Positions 1 through 10,756 of a stretch of 64,000 nt of DNA are shown here, piece after piece; the stretch's first letter is position 1; every line of letters starts with the position of its first letter. The stretch comes from Haematococcus lacustris (lineage: Eukaryota; Chlorophyta; Chlorophyceae; Chlamydomonadales; Haematococcaceae). The notes beneath the pieces were generated by a model. That model was not told the DNA's origin. It searched no databases and saw only the letters and a list, made by a program, of their open reading frames with translations. The translations under genes were made by a program, and so were the position numbers. The stretch spans positions 667,096 to 731,095 of the forward strand of contig JASKMD010000018.1 of the NCBI GenBank assembly GCA_030144725.1, written 5' to 3'.

Positions 1-15
1 TCCTCACACCCTTAC

Positions 16-3000
16 CTCTTGCCACACATTGGGGGCAGGGGCCCCCGCAGCCCCCACCCCCCCTGTTTTGCCTTCACCAGGATTTGAACCAGGGCCTGTT
101 ATGCGACCCGCACCAAAGTTGGGTGGCCCTGAAGCCAGGTGCGGCAGGGTGAGAAAATGAGAGGTTTTGCGTGAGCTCTTATTGCCCCACTATTGCCTCA
201 CTGCTGCCTTACTGCTGCCCTACTGTGCGACTGCCCTGAAACCAGGTGCGGTGTGGAGTACGTCTGGTCTGGTCTGGTCTGGTCTGGTCTGGTCTGGTCT
301 GGTCTGGTCTGGTCTGGTCTGGTCTGGTCTGGTCTGGTCTGGTCTGGTCTGGTCTGGTCTGGTCTGGTCTGGTCTGGTCTGGTCTGGTCTGGTCTGGTCT
401 GGTCTGGTCTGGTCTGTTTCAGATACCCAGTCAGCGGCAGTGTCAGTGCCACGACCAGGGCCAGTCTGACCTGAGAGGAAGGTCATGAGGTGCACCGGGC
501 TCTGTGTGGCCGGCAGTGCCTCCTGCAGGCCCGCCAGGGCGCCTGGCTCCTGGCTCAGTGAGGTGTCAGTGGAGGTGAAGGGCGGCTGCATGACGGCCTG
601 CACAGCTGGGTGCAGGGGTGGGGTGGGGTGGGGTGGGGTGGTGTGGTGTGGTGTGGTGTGGGGTGGGGTGGGGTGGGGTGGGGTGGGGTGGGGTGGGGTG
701 GGGTGGGGTGGGGTGGGGTGGGGTGGGGTGGGGTGGGGTGGGGTGGGGTGGGGTGGGGTGGGGTGGGGTGGGGTGGGGTGGGGTGGGGTGGGGTGGGGTG
801 GGGTGGGGTGGGGTGGGGTGGGGTGGGGTGGGGTGGGGTGGGGTGGGGTGGGGTGGGGTGGGGTGGGGTGGGGTGGGGTGGGGTGGGGTGGGTGGGGTGG
901 GGTGGGGTGGGGTGGGGTGGGGTGGGGTGGGGTGGGGTGGGGTGGGGTGGGGTGGGGTGGGGTGGGGTGGGGTGGGGTGGGGTGGGGTGGGGTGGGGTGG
1001 GGTGGGGTGGGGTGGGGTGGGGTGGGGTGGGGTGGGGTGGGGTGGGGTGGGGTGGGGTGGGGTGGGGTGGGGTGGGGTGGGGTGGGGTGGGGTGGGGTGG
1101 GGTGGGGTGGGGTGGGGTGGGGTGGGGTGGGGTGGGGTGGGGTGGGGTGGGGTGGGGTGGGGTGGGGTGGGGTGGGGTGGGGTGGGGTGGGGTGGGGTGG
1201 GGTGGGGTGGGGTGGGGTGGGGTGGGGTGGGGTGGGGTGGGGTGGGGTGGGGTGGGGTGGGGTGGGGTGGGGTGGGGTGGGGTGGGGTGGGGTGGGGTGG
1301 GGTGGGTGGGGTGGGGTGGGGTGGGGTGGGGTGGGGTGGGGTGGGGTGGGGTGGGGTGGGGTGGGGTGGGGTGGGGTGGGGTGGGGTGGGGTGGGGTGGG
1401 GTGGGGTGGGGTGGGGTGGGGTGGGGTGGGGTGGGGTGGGGGTGGGGTGGGGTGGGGTGGGGTGGGGTGGGGTGGGGTGGGGTGGGGTGGGGTGGGGTGG
1501 GGTGGGGTGGGGTGGGGTGGGGTGGGGTGGGGTGGGGTGGGGTGGGGTGGGGTGGGGTGGGGTGGGGTGGGGTGGGGTGGGGTGGGGTGGGGTGGGGTGG
1601 GGTGGGGTGGGGTGGGGTGGGTGGGGTGGGGTGGGGTGGGGTGGGGTGGGGTGGGGTGGGGTGGGGTGGGGTGGGGTGGGGTGGGGTGGGGTGGGGTGGG
1701 GTGGGGTGGGGTGGGGTGGGGTGGGGTGGGGTGGGGTGGGGTGGGGGTGGGGTGGGGTGGGGTGGGGTGGGGTGGGGTGGGGTGGGGTGGGGTGGGGTGG
1801 GGTGGGGTGGGGTGGGGTGGGGTGGGGTGGGGGTGGGGTGGGGTGGGGTGGGGTGGGGTGGGGTGGGGTGGGGTGGGGTGGGGTGGGGTGGGGTGGGGTG
1901 GGGTGGGGTGGGGTGGGGTGGGGTGGGGTGGGGTGGGGTGGGGTGGGGTGGGGTGGGGTGGGGTGGGGTGGGGTGGGGTGGGGTGGGGTGGGGTGGGGTG
2001 GGGTGGGGTGGGGGAGGTTGCCCCACCTGCAAATACTGCAGCACCCCCAGCAGCGCTGGGCCCAGGCCCCTGCCATGGCGGCTGCTGCTGCGGGCCATGC
2101 CATGCTGATCAGGGGGCTGCAGCCATCCTGCCAGACTCGCACCCTGCAGCAGCAGCAGTAGTCGAGGTGCAACTTCCACCCTGACCCTTGCCCTTCGTTC
2201 GTTCGTGCCCTTGCCCATGCCTCATGCTGGTCCTGGGCCCAACTCTACACACAAACGCCGTCGTGGACCGAACATGGAAGCATAGAGGCGTGAGTACATT
2301 CAAGCATGGAGCGGGAAGAAGATGGACGACAGGAAGGAAAGAAGAAAGGAAGGAAGAGAACAGGAGATGAAAGACGAAGGAAGAAAGTAAGAGGAAAGGA
2401 AAGCCAACACACCAGAGCTCTCCACCTGCCGCCCATCTACAGGCATTGACAGAGGAAGCCGTCCCTTCCCTTGCCACCCCTCAGGTAGCAATCCATGCCC
2501 CATGCTGTGCCTATTTCCCCACTGCTCGCCACTCTGCTGCCCCTGATGCCATGGATCAGGCGTGGTGTGCAGCCAGGAGTGGTGTGCTCCCTCTTTCCCT
2601 GTCACCCTCCCGGCATTGACTAGGCCAGGGCAGGTGCAGACCCACATTGGCGTGCTCCGGGCCCTGCTCAGCCCCTAGGCCGTCCCCCTGCTCCCCGCCC
2701 CTGTCCCGCTCCACACAGGGGTCAGGGGCCAGCTGGTCCAGGGCGCCGCTGATGGACTCCTTGAACTGCCCCACAGGGGCCAGCAGCGCATGCAGCGGCA
2801 TGACCTGGCAACGTAGGGGTAGGGGCAGGAGCCGGGGGGAGGGAGCAGGGGTCAGGGTGCGGATGAGGGTGGGAGGGCAAGGAGCTGCAGGGGGTGGGGG
2901 TGGAGGGTCAGGGTCTGGGGCAGGGTCGGGGTCAGGGCCAGGGTGTGGAAGAGGGCTAGAGGGCTAGAGGGGAAGGGCGAGGACCTCAGCAAGGCAGGGA

Positions 3001-6000
3001 CAGGCTGAGGGCAGGGGTGGGTCAGCAGGAGGGGGATGCAAGGGAGGAGCAGCGTGAGAGTGGCAGAGGTGGTTACAAGCAAAAAGCAGAGAAGAGGAGG
3101 GGCGGCAAGGTATGGCTGAGGCAGCCTGTGTGTATGCTGAAGATGGCTAGGGGCAAGGGCGGGGGTCGAGGGTCAGGGAAGGGGATAGGATCAGGTGTCA
3201 AGGTCAGCATTAGGGAGAAGAGGCAGCAGGGAGGGGTAGGGGGTGTGGCATTAGGGAGAAGAGGCAGCAGGGAGGGGTGGGGGGTGCGGCATTAGGGACA
3301 AGAGGCAGCAGGGAGGGGTAGGGGGTGCGGCATTAGGGAGAAGAGGCAGCAGGGAGGGGTGGGGGGTGCGGCATTAGGGACAAGAGGCAGCAGGGAGGGG
3401 TAGGGGGTGCGGCATTAGGGAGAAGAGGCAGCAGGGAGGGGTGGGGGGTGCGGCATTAGGGAGAAGAGGCAGCAGGGAGGGGTGGGGGGTGCGGCATTAG
3501 GGACAAGAGGCAGCAGGGAGGGGTAGGGGGTGCGGCATTAGGGAGAAGAGGCAGCAGGGAGGGGTGGGGGGTGCGGCATTAGGGAGAAGAGGCAGCAGGG
3601 GGGGGTGGGGGGTGCGGCATTAGGGAGAAGAGGCAGCAGGGAGGGGTGGGGGGTGCGGCATTAGGGAGAAGAGGCAGCAGGGAGGGGTGGGGGGTGCGGC
3701 ATTAGGGAGAAGAGGCAGCAGGGAGGGGTGGGGGGTGCGGCATTAGGGACAAGAGGCAGCAGGGAGGGGTGGGGGGTGCGGCATTAGGGACAAGAGGCAG
3801 CAGGGAGGGGTAGGGGGTGCGGCATTAGGGAGAAGAGGCAGCAGGGAGGGGTGGGGGGTGCGGCATTAGGGAGAAGAGGCAGCAGGGAGGGGTGGGGGGT
3901 GGGGCATTAGGGAGAAGAGGCAGCAGGGAGGGGTGGGGGGTGCGGCATTAGGGAGAAGAGGCAGCAGGGAGGGGTGGGGGGTGCGGCATTAGGGAGAAGA
4001 GGCAGCAGGGAGGGGTGGGGGGTGCGGCATTAGGGAGAAGAGGCAGCAGGGAGGGGTGGGGGGTGCGGCATTAGGGAGAAGAGGCAGCAGGGAGGGGTGG
4101 GGGGTGCGGCATTAGGGAGAAGAGGCAGCAGGGAGGGGTGGGGGGTGCGGCATTAGGGAGAAGAGGCAGCAGGGAGGGGTGGGGGGTGCGGCATTAGGGA
4201 CAAGAGGCAGCAGGGAGGGGTGGGGGGTGCGGCATTAGGGACAAGAGGCAGCAGGGAGGGGTAGGGGGTGCGGCATTAGGGAGAAGAGGCAGCAGGGAGG
4301 GGTGGGGGGTGCGGCATTAGGGAGAAGAGGCAGCAGGGAGGGGTGGGGGGTGCGGCATTAGGGAGAAGAGGCAGCAGGGAGGGGTGGGGGGTGCGGCATT
4401 AGGGACAAGAGGCAGCAGGGAGGGGTGGGGGGTGCGGCATTAGGGAGAAGAGGCAGCAGGGAGGGGTGGGGGGTGCGGCATTAGGGACAAGAGGCAGCAG
4501 GGAGGGGTGGGGGGTGCGGCATTAGGGAGAAGAGGCAGCAGGAAGGGGTAGGGGGTGCGGCATTAGGGAGAAGAGGCAGCAGGGAGGGGTGGGGGGTGCG
4601 GCATTAGGGAGAAGAGGCAGCAGGGAGGGGTGGGGGGTGCGGCATTAGGGAGAAGAGGCAGCAGGGAGGGGTAGGGGGTGCGGCATTAGGGAGAAGAGGC
4701 AGCAGGGAGGGGTGGGGGGTGCGGCATTAGGGAGAAGAGGCAGCAGGGAGGGGTGGGGGGTGCGGCATTAGGGAGAAGAGGCAGCAGGGAGGGGTGGGGG
4801 GTGCGGCATTAGGGAGAAGAGGCAGCAGGGAGGGGTGGGGGGTGTGGCATTAGGGAGAAGAGGCAGCAGGGAGGGGTAGGGGGTGCGGCATTAGGGAGAA
4901 GAGGCAGCAGGGAGGGGCGGGGAGGTAAGGCTAGTCACCTCAGCCAAAGGAATGGCCAGTGGCCCGTCTTGGCTGTCTAGAGCATGCACCAGGCGCACGC
5001 TGCCCACTCCCGATCTCAGGTCATGCAAGCCAACCTGTGCCATGCAAGCATGCCAGATTCAGACCACTCACTCGACTCATACAAGTCAAATGAAAATCAG
5101 GGTTTAGAGCTGCGAGGGGCTTGGTTGAGGCCACAGACTGCCGCTTGGCCTCTGCTGGCATCGGGTTAATGGCATCGAAGCTGCAACCAGCCTTACAGCT
5201 CCAGCACGGGTCAAGCTGCTTCTACAGCTTGTACCCCTCACACATTCCCTGTCGGTCAGGTCCAGATGTCAGCTTCAGTAGTCTGCAATAGCCCCTGCCC
5301 TCACTCAGCACACTTCTCAGCGCTCCGTGTCAACCCCAACCACTGCTCACTCAGCTTCAGTCAGCTTCAGTAGTCTGCCTTTGCCCTTACTCAGCCCACT
5401 TCTCAGCAGTCAGTGTCAGCCCCAACCACTGCTCACTCAGCTTCAGTCAGTGGTGTGTCAGCTGCAGCAGGCTGCCAGGCTATGCCCCATCAGCATCTTC
5501 TGGGGGCTGCTAGGAACTGAGGAGGTCAGGGATCGGGGCCAGGGTCAGGGGAGAGGGGCTAAGGAGGTTGTGACTCCTTCAGCGAGGTGTGCAGCACGGG
5601 TGATGATTGTTGGGGTCAGGGGGCAAGGCCAACGTCGGGGTAAGGAGCCAAGTATGGGGTCCCAGGGGCAAGAGTCGAGGGTCAGGGGCCAAGTATGGTG
5701 GGTCAGGGGCCATACGTCAAGGATGAGAGGCCAGTGGTTGAGGGCCCGGGCGCCAAGGGTCGGGGAGCCAAGAGGGTGGGTCGGAGGTCAGGCCACGGTT
5801 GCGGCCTGACCTTGTTGGAGAAGGTGATGAGGCCAAACTGAGTGTAGGGGGGCAGCACCTCCAGTGCTGCCAGCAGGCCTGACCGCACCACCTCCAGGAA
5901 GTCCTCATCCCCGCTGACGTCCACCAAGGCCAGGTACACCGGGCAGGGGCCCTGGGCATCACCCTGGTAGCCCACGGGTCAGGGTCAGGGTCAGGGTCAG

Positions 6001-7386
6001 GGTCAGGGTCAGGGTCAGGGTCAGGGTCAGGGTCAGGGTCAGGGTCAGGGTCAGGGTCAGGGTCAGGGTCAGGGTCAGGGTCAGGGTCAGGGTCAGGGTC
6101 AGGGTCAGGGTCAGGGTCAGGGTCAGGGTCAGGGTCAGGGTCAGGGTCAGGGTCAGGGTCAGGGTCAGGGTCAGGGTCAGGGTCAGGGCCAGGGCCAGGG
6201 TCAGGGTCAGGGTCAGGGTCAGGGTCACCATCTGCACCCTTACTTGGGGCGATGGGCTGGCCGGCAGGGTGGCGTCCATGACGCATTCAAACACCTCACT
6301 GCGCAACTCTGGCAGCAAGGCCAGCGTCCCTGCATACCTGTCATGTATACACACACAGGCAGGCAGCAGTGTTGGGTTGCGAGCCATAGGTGTAGCAGCC
6401 AAAGCCATGGGCCCACCAAGTTGATGACGATGGTGAGGATGCTGTTGAGGAGAACAGGGACTTGTGGTGGCACTGCCGAGCAAAAGGGCTGGGCAGTGTT
6501 TATAGACAGGATGCAGAGGCCGGCAGTAGGGGCGAGGGGCAGCCAGGGGTGTGAGGGAGAGGGCAGCTAGCATCAAGGATGCTTGTGGAGCCGCCTCTGA
6601 TTGCCCGGCGCCTGACCTCTTGCGGCATGTGTTTCGGATGTCGTTGATGCGGGTGCACACAGCGCACTGCCAGGTTGTGGCGTTCAGGTTGCAGTAGCGA
6701 TTAATGTACCTGGGGAGGGCCACACAGAAGATGAGGGGCAAGCGTGCAGGGGCTGTGCGCGTGTGTGGGTGGGTGGGTGGGTGGGTGAGTGTGTGTGCTG
6801 GAGTAATCCTGAGAAAACAATGGCTTATTATGGCCTACTGCTGAGTCACAGCATCTGCTTCACAGCTGCCAGACTGTCGGTCTGGCTATGCCCTGCTGCC
6901 GCTGCTGCTGCTGCTGGTTTTGGCGCAGCTGCCCCTGCGGCTCTTGATGCTGCAGCTGCCACCCCTGCTGCTGCCTCTCTCGTGACTGCTCCCACTGCTG
7001 CAGCAGGTGGCCCCCTTGCTCTCCCCTCCCTCACTGCTCCTGCTGCTGCCAACCCTGCAGCTACACATCACTCCTAGGGGTTGCAGCTGCTGTTTCTACG
7101 TGCGTCATGCTCACGCGTAGCATGAGGCGCATCGAGGCACATGGCCAAATGGCAGCTCCTCCTCGTTGGGGGTCTTAGGTATAGGGGCAAGGGGTTGCAC
7201 AACAGCACTGAAAGGCAAGCCAGTAGCCTCCTTCACCGCGGCTGTAAACAACAACACCCGCTAAATCTTGGTGTGGCACGAGGGCTGTAGGGATTGATAC
7301 TTGTAATCATACTTCAGCTGTCTCGAGCCATCTCGAGCCTGTCGCGCACCTGTCGCGGGGAAGCGGCCTAAGGTCAGCTGCATCAT
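16..7386 (-). CDS. SEC23-like COPII coat protein, 5' part (10 exons; 3' end beyond the left edge)
   Basis: Spliced model (minus): 7386-7350, 7241-7115, 6709-6617, 6337-6244, 5963-5811, 5034-4939, 2804-2646, 2143-2027, 597-471, 128-16, continuing off the window. All junctions are GT-AG and all phases agree, giving exactly 372 codons. Residues 50-73 form a Cys-x2-Cys...Cys-x2-Cys zinc finger (C50, C53, C70, C73) with the motif AYINRYC between the pairs. Residues about 125-165 are a Sec23/24 trunk start (VYLALVDVSGDEDF ... FGLITFSNK). Later exons carry PLAIPLAEVMPLHALLAP, GRGLGPALLGVLQYL and FLSGPPNFGAGRI, all typical Sec23-family trunk landmarks. Known for the family: Sec23 is the GAP subunit of the COPII inner coat at the ER. 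The sequence is divergent and most resembles the plant 'Sec23/Sec24 transport family' proteins, so activity as a true Sar1 GAP is inference. The donor of the 2804-2646 exon is the least certain boundary. The first exon is only 12 codons and was chosen for phase and the GRFP motif. Confidence 0.85.
129..470. repeat. (GGTCT)n pentanucleotide array in SEC23-like intron
   Basis: About 260-416 is an almost perfect run of the pentamer ggtct (agacc on the transcribed strand) inside the intron between the exons at 471-597 and 16-128. The flanks look like ordinary intron. Confidence 0.9.
610..2012. repeat. 1.4-kb (GGGGT)n array in SEC23-like intron
   Basis: Near-perfect pentamer array with rare one-base slips (near 890, 1305, 1440, 1620, 1745 and 1830). 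It fills the intron between exons 2143-2027 and 597-471. The transcript strand reads (CCCCA)n, which also serves as the pyrimidine-rich tract just before the acceptor at 598-600. All long ORFs over it (Pro-Thr-His or Gly-Val-Trp repeats) are artefacts. The plus strand has G-quadruplex-forming potential. Confidence 0.95.
3205..4925. repeat. 41-bp minisatellite, about 40 copies
   Basis: Tandem 41-bp unit containing cattaggga, agaggcagcag and a G-rich tail ending in ggtgcgg. Variants are gaga/gaca and ggtagg/ggtggg. It occupies most of the SEC23-like intron 2805-4938 and stops a few bases before the donor of exon 5034-4939. The intron part 2805-3200 holds only G-rich, simple-sequence-like DNA. 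Confidence 0.95.
5976..6230. repeat. (GGGTCA)n hexanucleotide array
   Basis: About 40 copies of gggtca, with two ggcca variants near 6186-6200, in the SEC23-like intron 5964-6243. The array ends directly against the short acceptor region of exon 5963-5811, so the repeat itself supplies the polypyrimidine/branch region. It is not the TTTTAGGG-type algal telomere repeat. Confidence 0.95.
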
Positions 7387-7619
7387 CTTTGTGCGGTCAT
7401 CGGTACAATGCACACTGCGATCTAATCTCTAATGGGGTGCATGTCTACACTCTATGGTATTTCTTGCCTGCTGCATAGCATTCCTCCATATGCCACTATC
7501 CACGTTCTACTGTTACGTTAAAAACATTTCTTCCTACTCCAACACAGGCTGCGAGCTCACTATTGCAAAGGCTTCTGTCTAATTCCCACTTCAGCTCCGC
7601 CTATCTGTGGTGTGTGCGC
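7245..7619. repeat. Partial copy of a dispersed repeat spanning the SEC23-like first exon and upstream DNA
   Basis: Shares long stretches with 18760-18998: the gtgtggca..gagggctgtagggatt block, the atggggtgcatg..tacactctat block, ttctactgttacgtt, and the 3' end from gctgcgagctcac to gtgtgtgcgc. The 7.3-kb copy carries an extra segment of about 115 bp that includes the 12-codon first exon. The right end was used as the hAT target site. Confidence 0.7.
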
Positions 7620-10281
7620 TAGGGCGTTCCCGGCCAGATATTAATAATACCCAGGTATTAATACCCTGAGGAATTTGAACGAGATATTAATACCTCACCG
7701 GCCCACCGGCGGCACCCATCAGCGCCACGAGCGCTATGGCTACGCCTGTCAGTCCTACACCCGACACCCAAGACCCACATCCTCCAGCCGAAGCTAGTGG
7801 CTGGACACAACAGCACAAGAAAAAGACAGTCTTTGTCCTTGACCTCTACAACCAGCTTAAGCAGAGCAATGCCGTGCGCGACACGTACCGGATAAAACTA
7901 GATGTAACCCAGAAGTTGGTCCTGCTCGTATGCCTCCTGTGCGGCGCGAATTTGTCGTGCTGCAACCTCAGCCACGCGCAATCTCAGCATGACAAGTACT
8001 GATTGTTGTCATGTCAAGTGTAGACTTAAGTGCTTACATGCCTACAGGTGCAACTCATCTCCAAGGTGCTCAGCGATTGCGGCAAGATTCGCAATGCTTT
8101 GAACTGTGCGCAAATGAGCAAGTACAACAAGGTTCAGGCTGTGGCCACGCACTGTGCCACACGCTTTGCCATCCTGTACCTCATCTGTGTCGATCTGAAG
8201 CGCAGCCAGGATGCCTTGGTCATGATGGTACATAGTGGCGAGTGGGAGACGTTACGGACAGCTTCTACCAACGCTTCTGTATTTGAGGAGTTGAAGTCAC
8301 GTAAGTTTGTATAGTGCAGCTTCTGCTGGGCTAGGCTTGCTAATGCCTGTTGATGCTTGCTGCCTATGCCTCCTCCACCAGCACCCACACCTACCTAGCC
8401 CTACACCCCTACCCCGCCCCGCCCCGCCCCGCCCCGCCCCGCCCCGCCCCGCCCCGCCCCGCCCCGCCCCGCCCCGCCCCGCCCCGCCCCTTGCCCCTTG
8501 CCCCTTCCCACCCCCTGCAACTGCAGTAGATGTATGATGTGCAGCATCATGGTGGAGGAGGCTAGATGCCGTCATCCGCCTATTGAGACCCATAAGCAAC
8601 GCCATCCACCGGCTTGAGGGTGATAAACCCTACCTTAGCCAGGTAAGAGTTACCAAGTAGTGTTTATGTACCAGCCGCAAGTGGGAGCACACAACAACAC
8701 CAACACATGGCATCTTTGTTGCATGACAGGAACCCTTGCATTCTTTCTCTATACTAATGTAGAGCTTGTCTTTCAGGTCTTGAAGATCTGGGATGACCTT
8801 GTCGCACATGCCAAGAACTGGGTATCAGAACTAGGACACCCGGGCGGTCTGGACAAGGTGGATGCAAGCTTTGTGCTTGGGGTGTCGAGGATTTTCAAAG
8901 ACCGTGCAGTGAAGCACTGTCAGCCCGTGATGGCTGCTGCAAGGTGACTCTAACCTCGTCACCATTGTGGTGTGCTTTGGTGTCACACCCCACCCACACC
9001 CCGCCCACACCTGCCCACCCCCCCACACCTGTCCACCCCACCCACACCCCGCCCACACCTGCCCACACCCCGCCCACACCTGCCCACCCCGCCTTGCCCA
9101 CGCCCCACCCCACCCACCCCACCCACACACTTATCATCCACACTTTAGCTAACACCTGCCCCACACCCTGAATGACAGCCTCACAGGTTCCCTTGCAGGT
9201 TGCTGGACCCCATTAACTTCTTTGACATGGGTGAACATGCTCAGCCCGTCCCTTCCTTCGACAGCCTCAGTGAGCAGCAGCAAGCAGACCTAGCACCGAC
9301 AGTGTCGCGCCTAGCTGGTGCTTCAATTGGTGCAGCCATCCGGGAGCTTAATGCTTTTGAGAATGCTGAGTGGAACGCGGCCATGAAGAGGAGGGCCCAG
9401 TCAATGCTTCAAATGCAGACACTCCAACAGCCAACACAGCCAGGACAGCCCTCCTTCACTCCCATCGCCTCCATTGAGGCTCGCCAATCGTTCTGGAAGC
9501 TCCAAGCAGCACCACAGTTCCCCATCCTGGCCAAGGCTGCGCAGCGCTTGTTGTCAGCGCATGCTTCTACCGCAGCTGCAGAACGCAACTGGTCAATGTG
9601 GGGCCACACCTATCACAATGCTCTACGCAACAACTTCAGCGTGGAGGCTGCAAAGCGTGAAGTGTACCTGAAAGCTAATGTGCCGACAACCGACAGTGAT
9701 GATGACACGCCAGCCGTCCAAGACACCCTGATTGACATCATGAATTGAGCATCAAGTAGAGAGGCGGGCTTTGTGGCTTGGTAGAAACGGCAGTGCAACG
9801 GTTGTGCATATTGAGTTGGTGTGGAATCCTTTGACATGATACTGGGCACATAGCATTCTCTAGGGTGTGTAAGAAGTGTGGTGTACATCTTAAATCGAGG
9901 GAAAATTTGGGTAGTTTTCAGTATTGACTGGACAATTTTCAGTACTGACTGGACAGTTTTAAGTACTGATTGGACAGTTTTCAGTATTAAGTGGACAGTT
10001 TTCAGTACTGACTGGATAGTTTTCAGTACTGACCAGACATTGTCAGTACTGAAAGGACATTATTCAGTACTGACTAAACTATATTCAGTACTGACTGAAC
10101 AGTTTTCAGTACTGACTGGAACATTGTTCAGTCCGAAGGTGAGCATACCCCGACCCTGACAGGACTCGATCTAGGGACCTCTCGCACAAGTGCCACTTCC
10201 AGGTATTAATACCTCTAGTACCGGTATTAATACCTCTACTACCCAAAACAGCAGGCAGATATTAATATCGGGCACGCCCTA
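7620..10281 (+). mobile_element. hAT DNA transposon, complete ends, 8-bp TSD
   Basis: Termini TAGGGCGTTCCCG (7620) and, inverted, TAGGGCGTGCCCG (ending 10281). They are flanked by the perfect 8-bp target duplication gtgtgcgc at 7612-7619 and 10282-10289, the hAT hallmark. Both ends carry subterminal palindromes of the type ggtattaatacc or gatattaatatc (about 7640-7695 and 10200-10268). About 9905-10130 is a degenerate tandem of a roughly 20-bp unit with the core ttttcagtactga. Inside lies a spliced transposase gene (7736-9748). A (CCCCG)n tract sits at 8412-8490 and a CCCACAC-rich tract at 8985-9125, both in introns. A related locus at 18.99 kb has the same target sequence uninterrupted, acting as an empty site. 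Confidence 0.92.
7736..9748 (+). CDS. hAT-family transposase, N-terminally short
   Basis: Model (plus): 7736-7903, 8048-8300, 8545-8642, 8777-8943, 9199-9748; phases fit and give 411 codons plus stop. The middle exons contain a CATRFAILYLICVDLKRSQDAL stretch, typical of the segment before the hAT insertion domain. The last exon ends with the hAT dimerisation domain: FPILAKAAQRLLSAHASTAA followed by ERNWSMWG and a conserved NxLS-like region. Typical hAT transposases are about 600-800 residues with an N-terminal BED zinc finger; neither a BED finger nor the first part of the RNase H-like fold is visible. The gene is therefore probably internally deleted, or some 5' exons were missed. It lies wholly inside the terminal repeats. 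Confidence 0.8.
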
Positions 10282-10289
10282 GTGTGCGC

Positions 10290-10756
10290 CTCCACCACTA
10301 GCTGAAGCTCCTACAGTTCTTGCTCACACACAGCCCCTGTGTGAGGGGATTTGTATTACATACCAGCTTATACCAATGTGCCAGTATACATGTATATAAG
10401 CTTCCTTTAACAGCATGTTGTTGGCTTGCAGCAGATGTGCGACATTGACATTTGACTTCGTTGGGTGGGTCGGACAAATGTTGTGGCACCTTTGAAACTC
10501 GGCACACTCACCAACAACGGATTAACGCATCAGAGAATCGTTTCACAGCTTTTGTCATAGCCGTACCTGTGCTGCGCTGCATGCATGATACTTCCATGCA
10601 CATGTATGCATCATCGCCCAATGCGCTGCCTACCTGCTCACTATGCGATGCTGCACTGTATCTGAGAAGCTAATGTCACACTCTGCATGTGTGGAATGCG
10701 TGGGATGCAAATGGGCCTGAGATGTTGGCATAGCATAGCTCGGGCAGGGGCCAATG
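10290..10756. other. Intergenic region between the hAT element and the DUF84 gene
   Basis: No coding exon recognised. It is the 3' side of the minus-strand DUF84 gene. A TGTAA motif (reverse strand, near 10355) could be an algal-type polyadenylation signal. Confidence 0.4.

Noticed and set aside
60..110. tRNA-like T-arm/B-box (ggttcaaatcc on the minus strand)
   Set aside because: It falls inside an in-phase coding exon (128-16), and no A-box or cloverleaf partner is visible.
220..2172. Very long ORFs of Pro-His-Thr or Gly-Val-Trp repeats on both strands
   Set aside because: They are translations of the (GGGGT)n and (GGTCT)n arrays, open in all frames, and lie in introns of the SEC23-like gene.
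3205..4925. CRISPR-like array
   Set aside because: Repeats are contiguous with no unique spacers; the genome is eukaryotic. The same holds for the arrays at 11.6-13.5 kb and 16.1-16.4 kb.
5976..6230. Possible interstitial telomere repeat
   Set aside because: The unit is GGGTCA, not the TTTAGGG or TTTTAGGG types of green algae.
6846..7052. Ala-rich minus-strand ORF as an N-terminal exon of the SEC23-like gene
   Set aside because: It lies between two phase-matched exons (7241-7115 and 6709-6617) that join directly to complete the zinc finger, so it is intron sequence.
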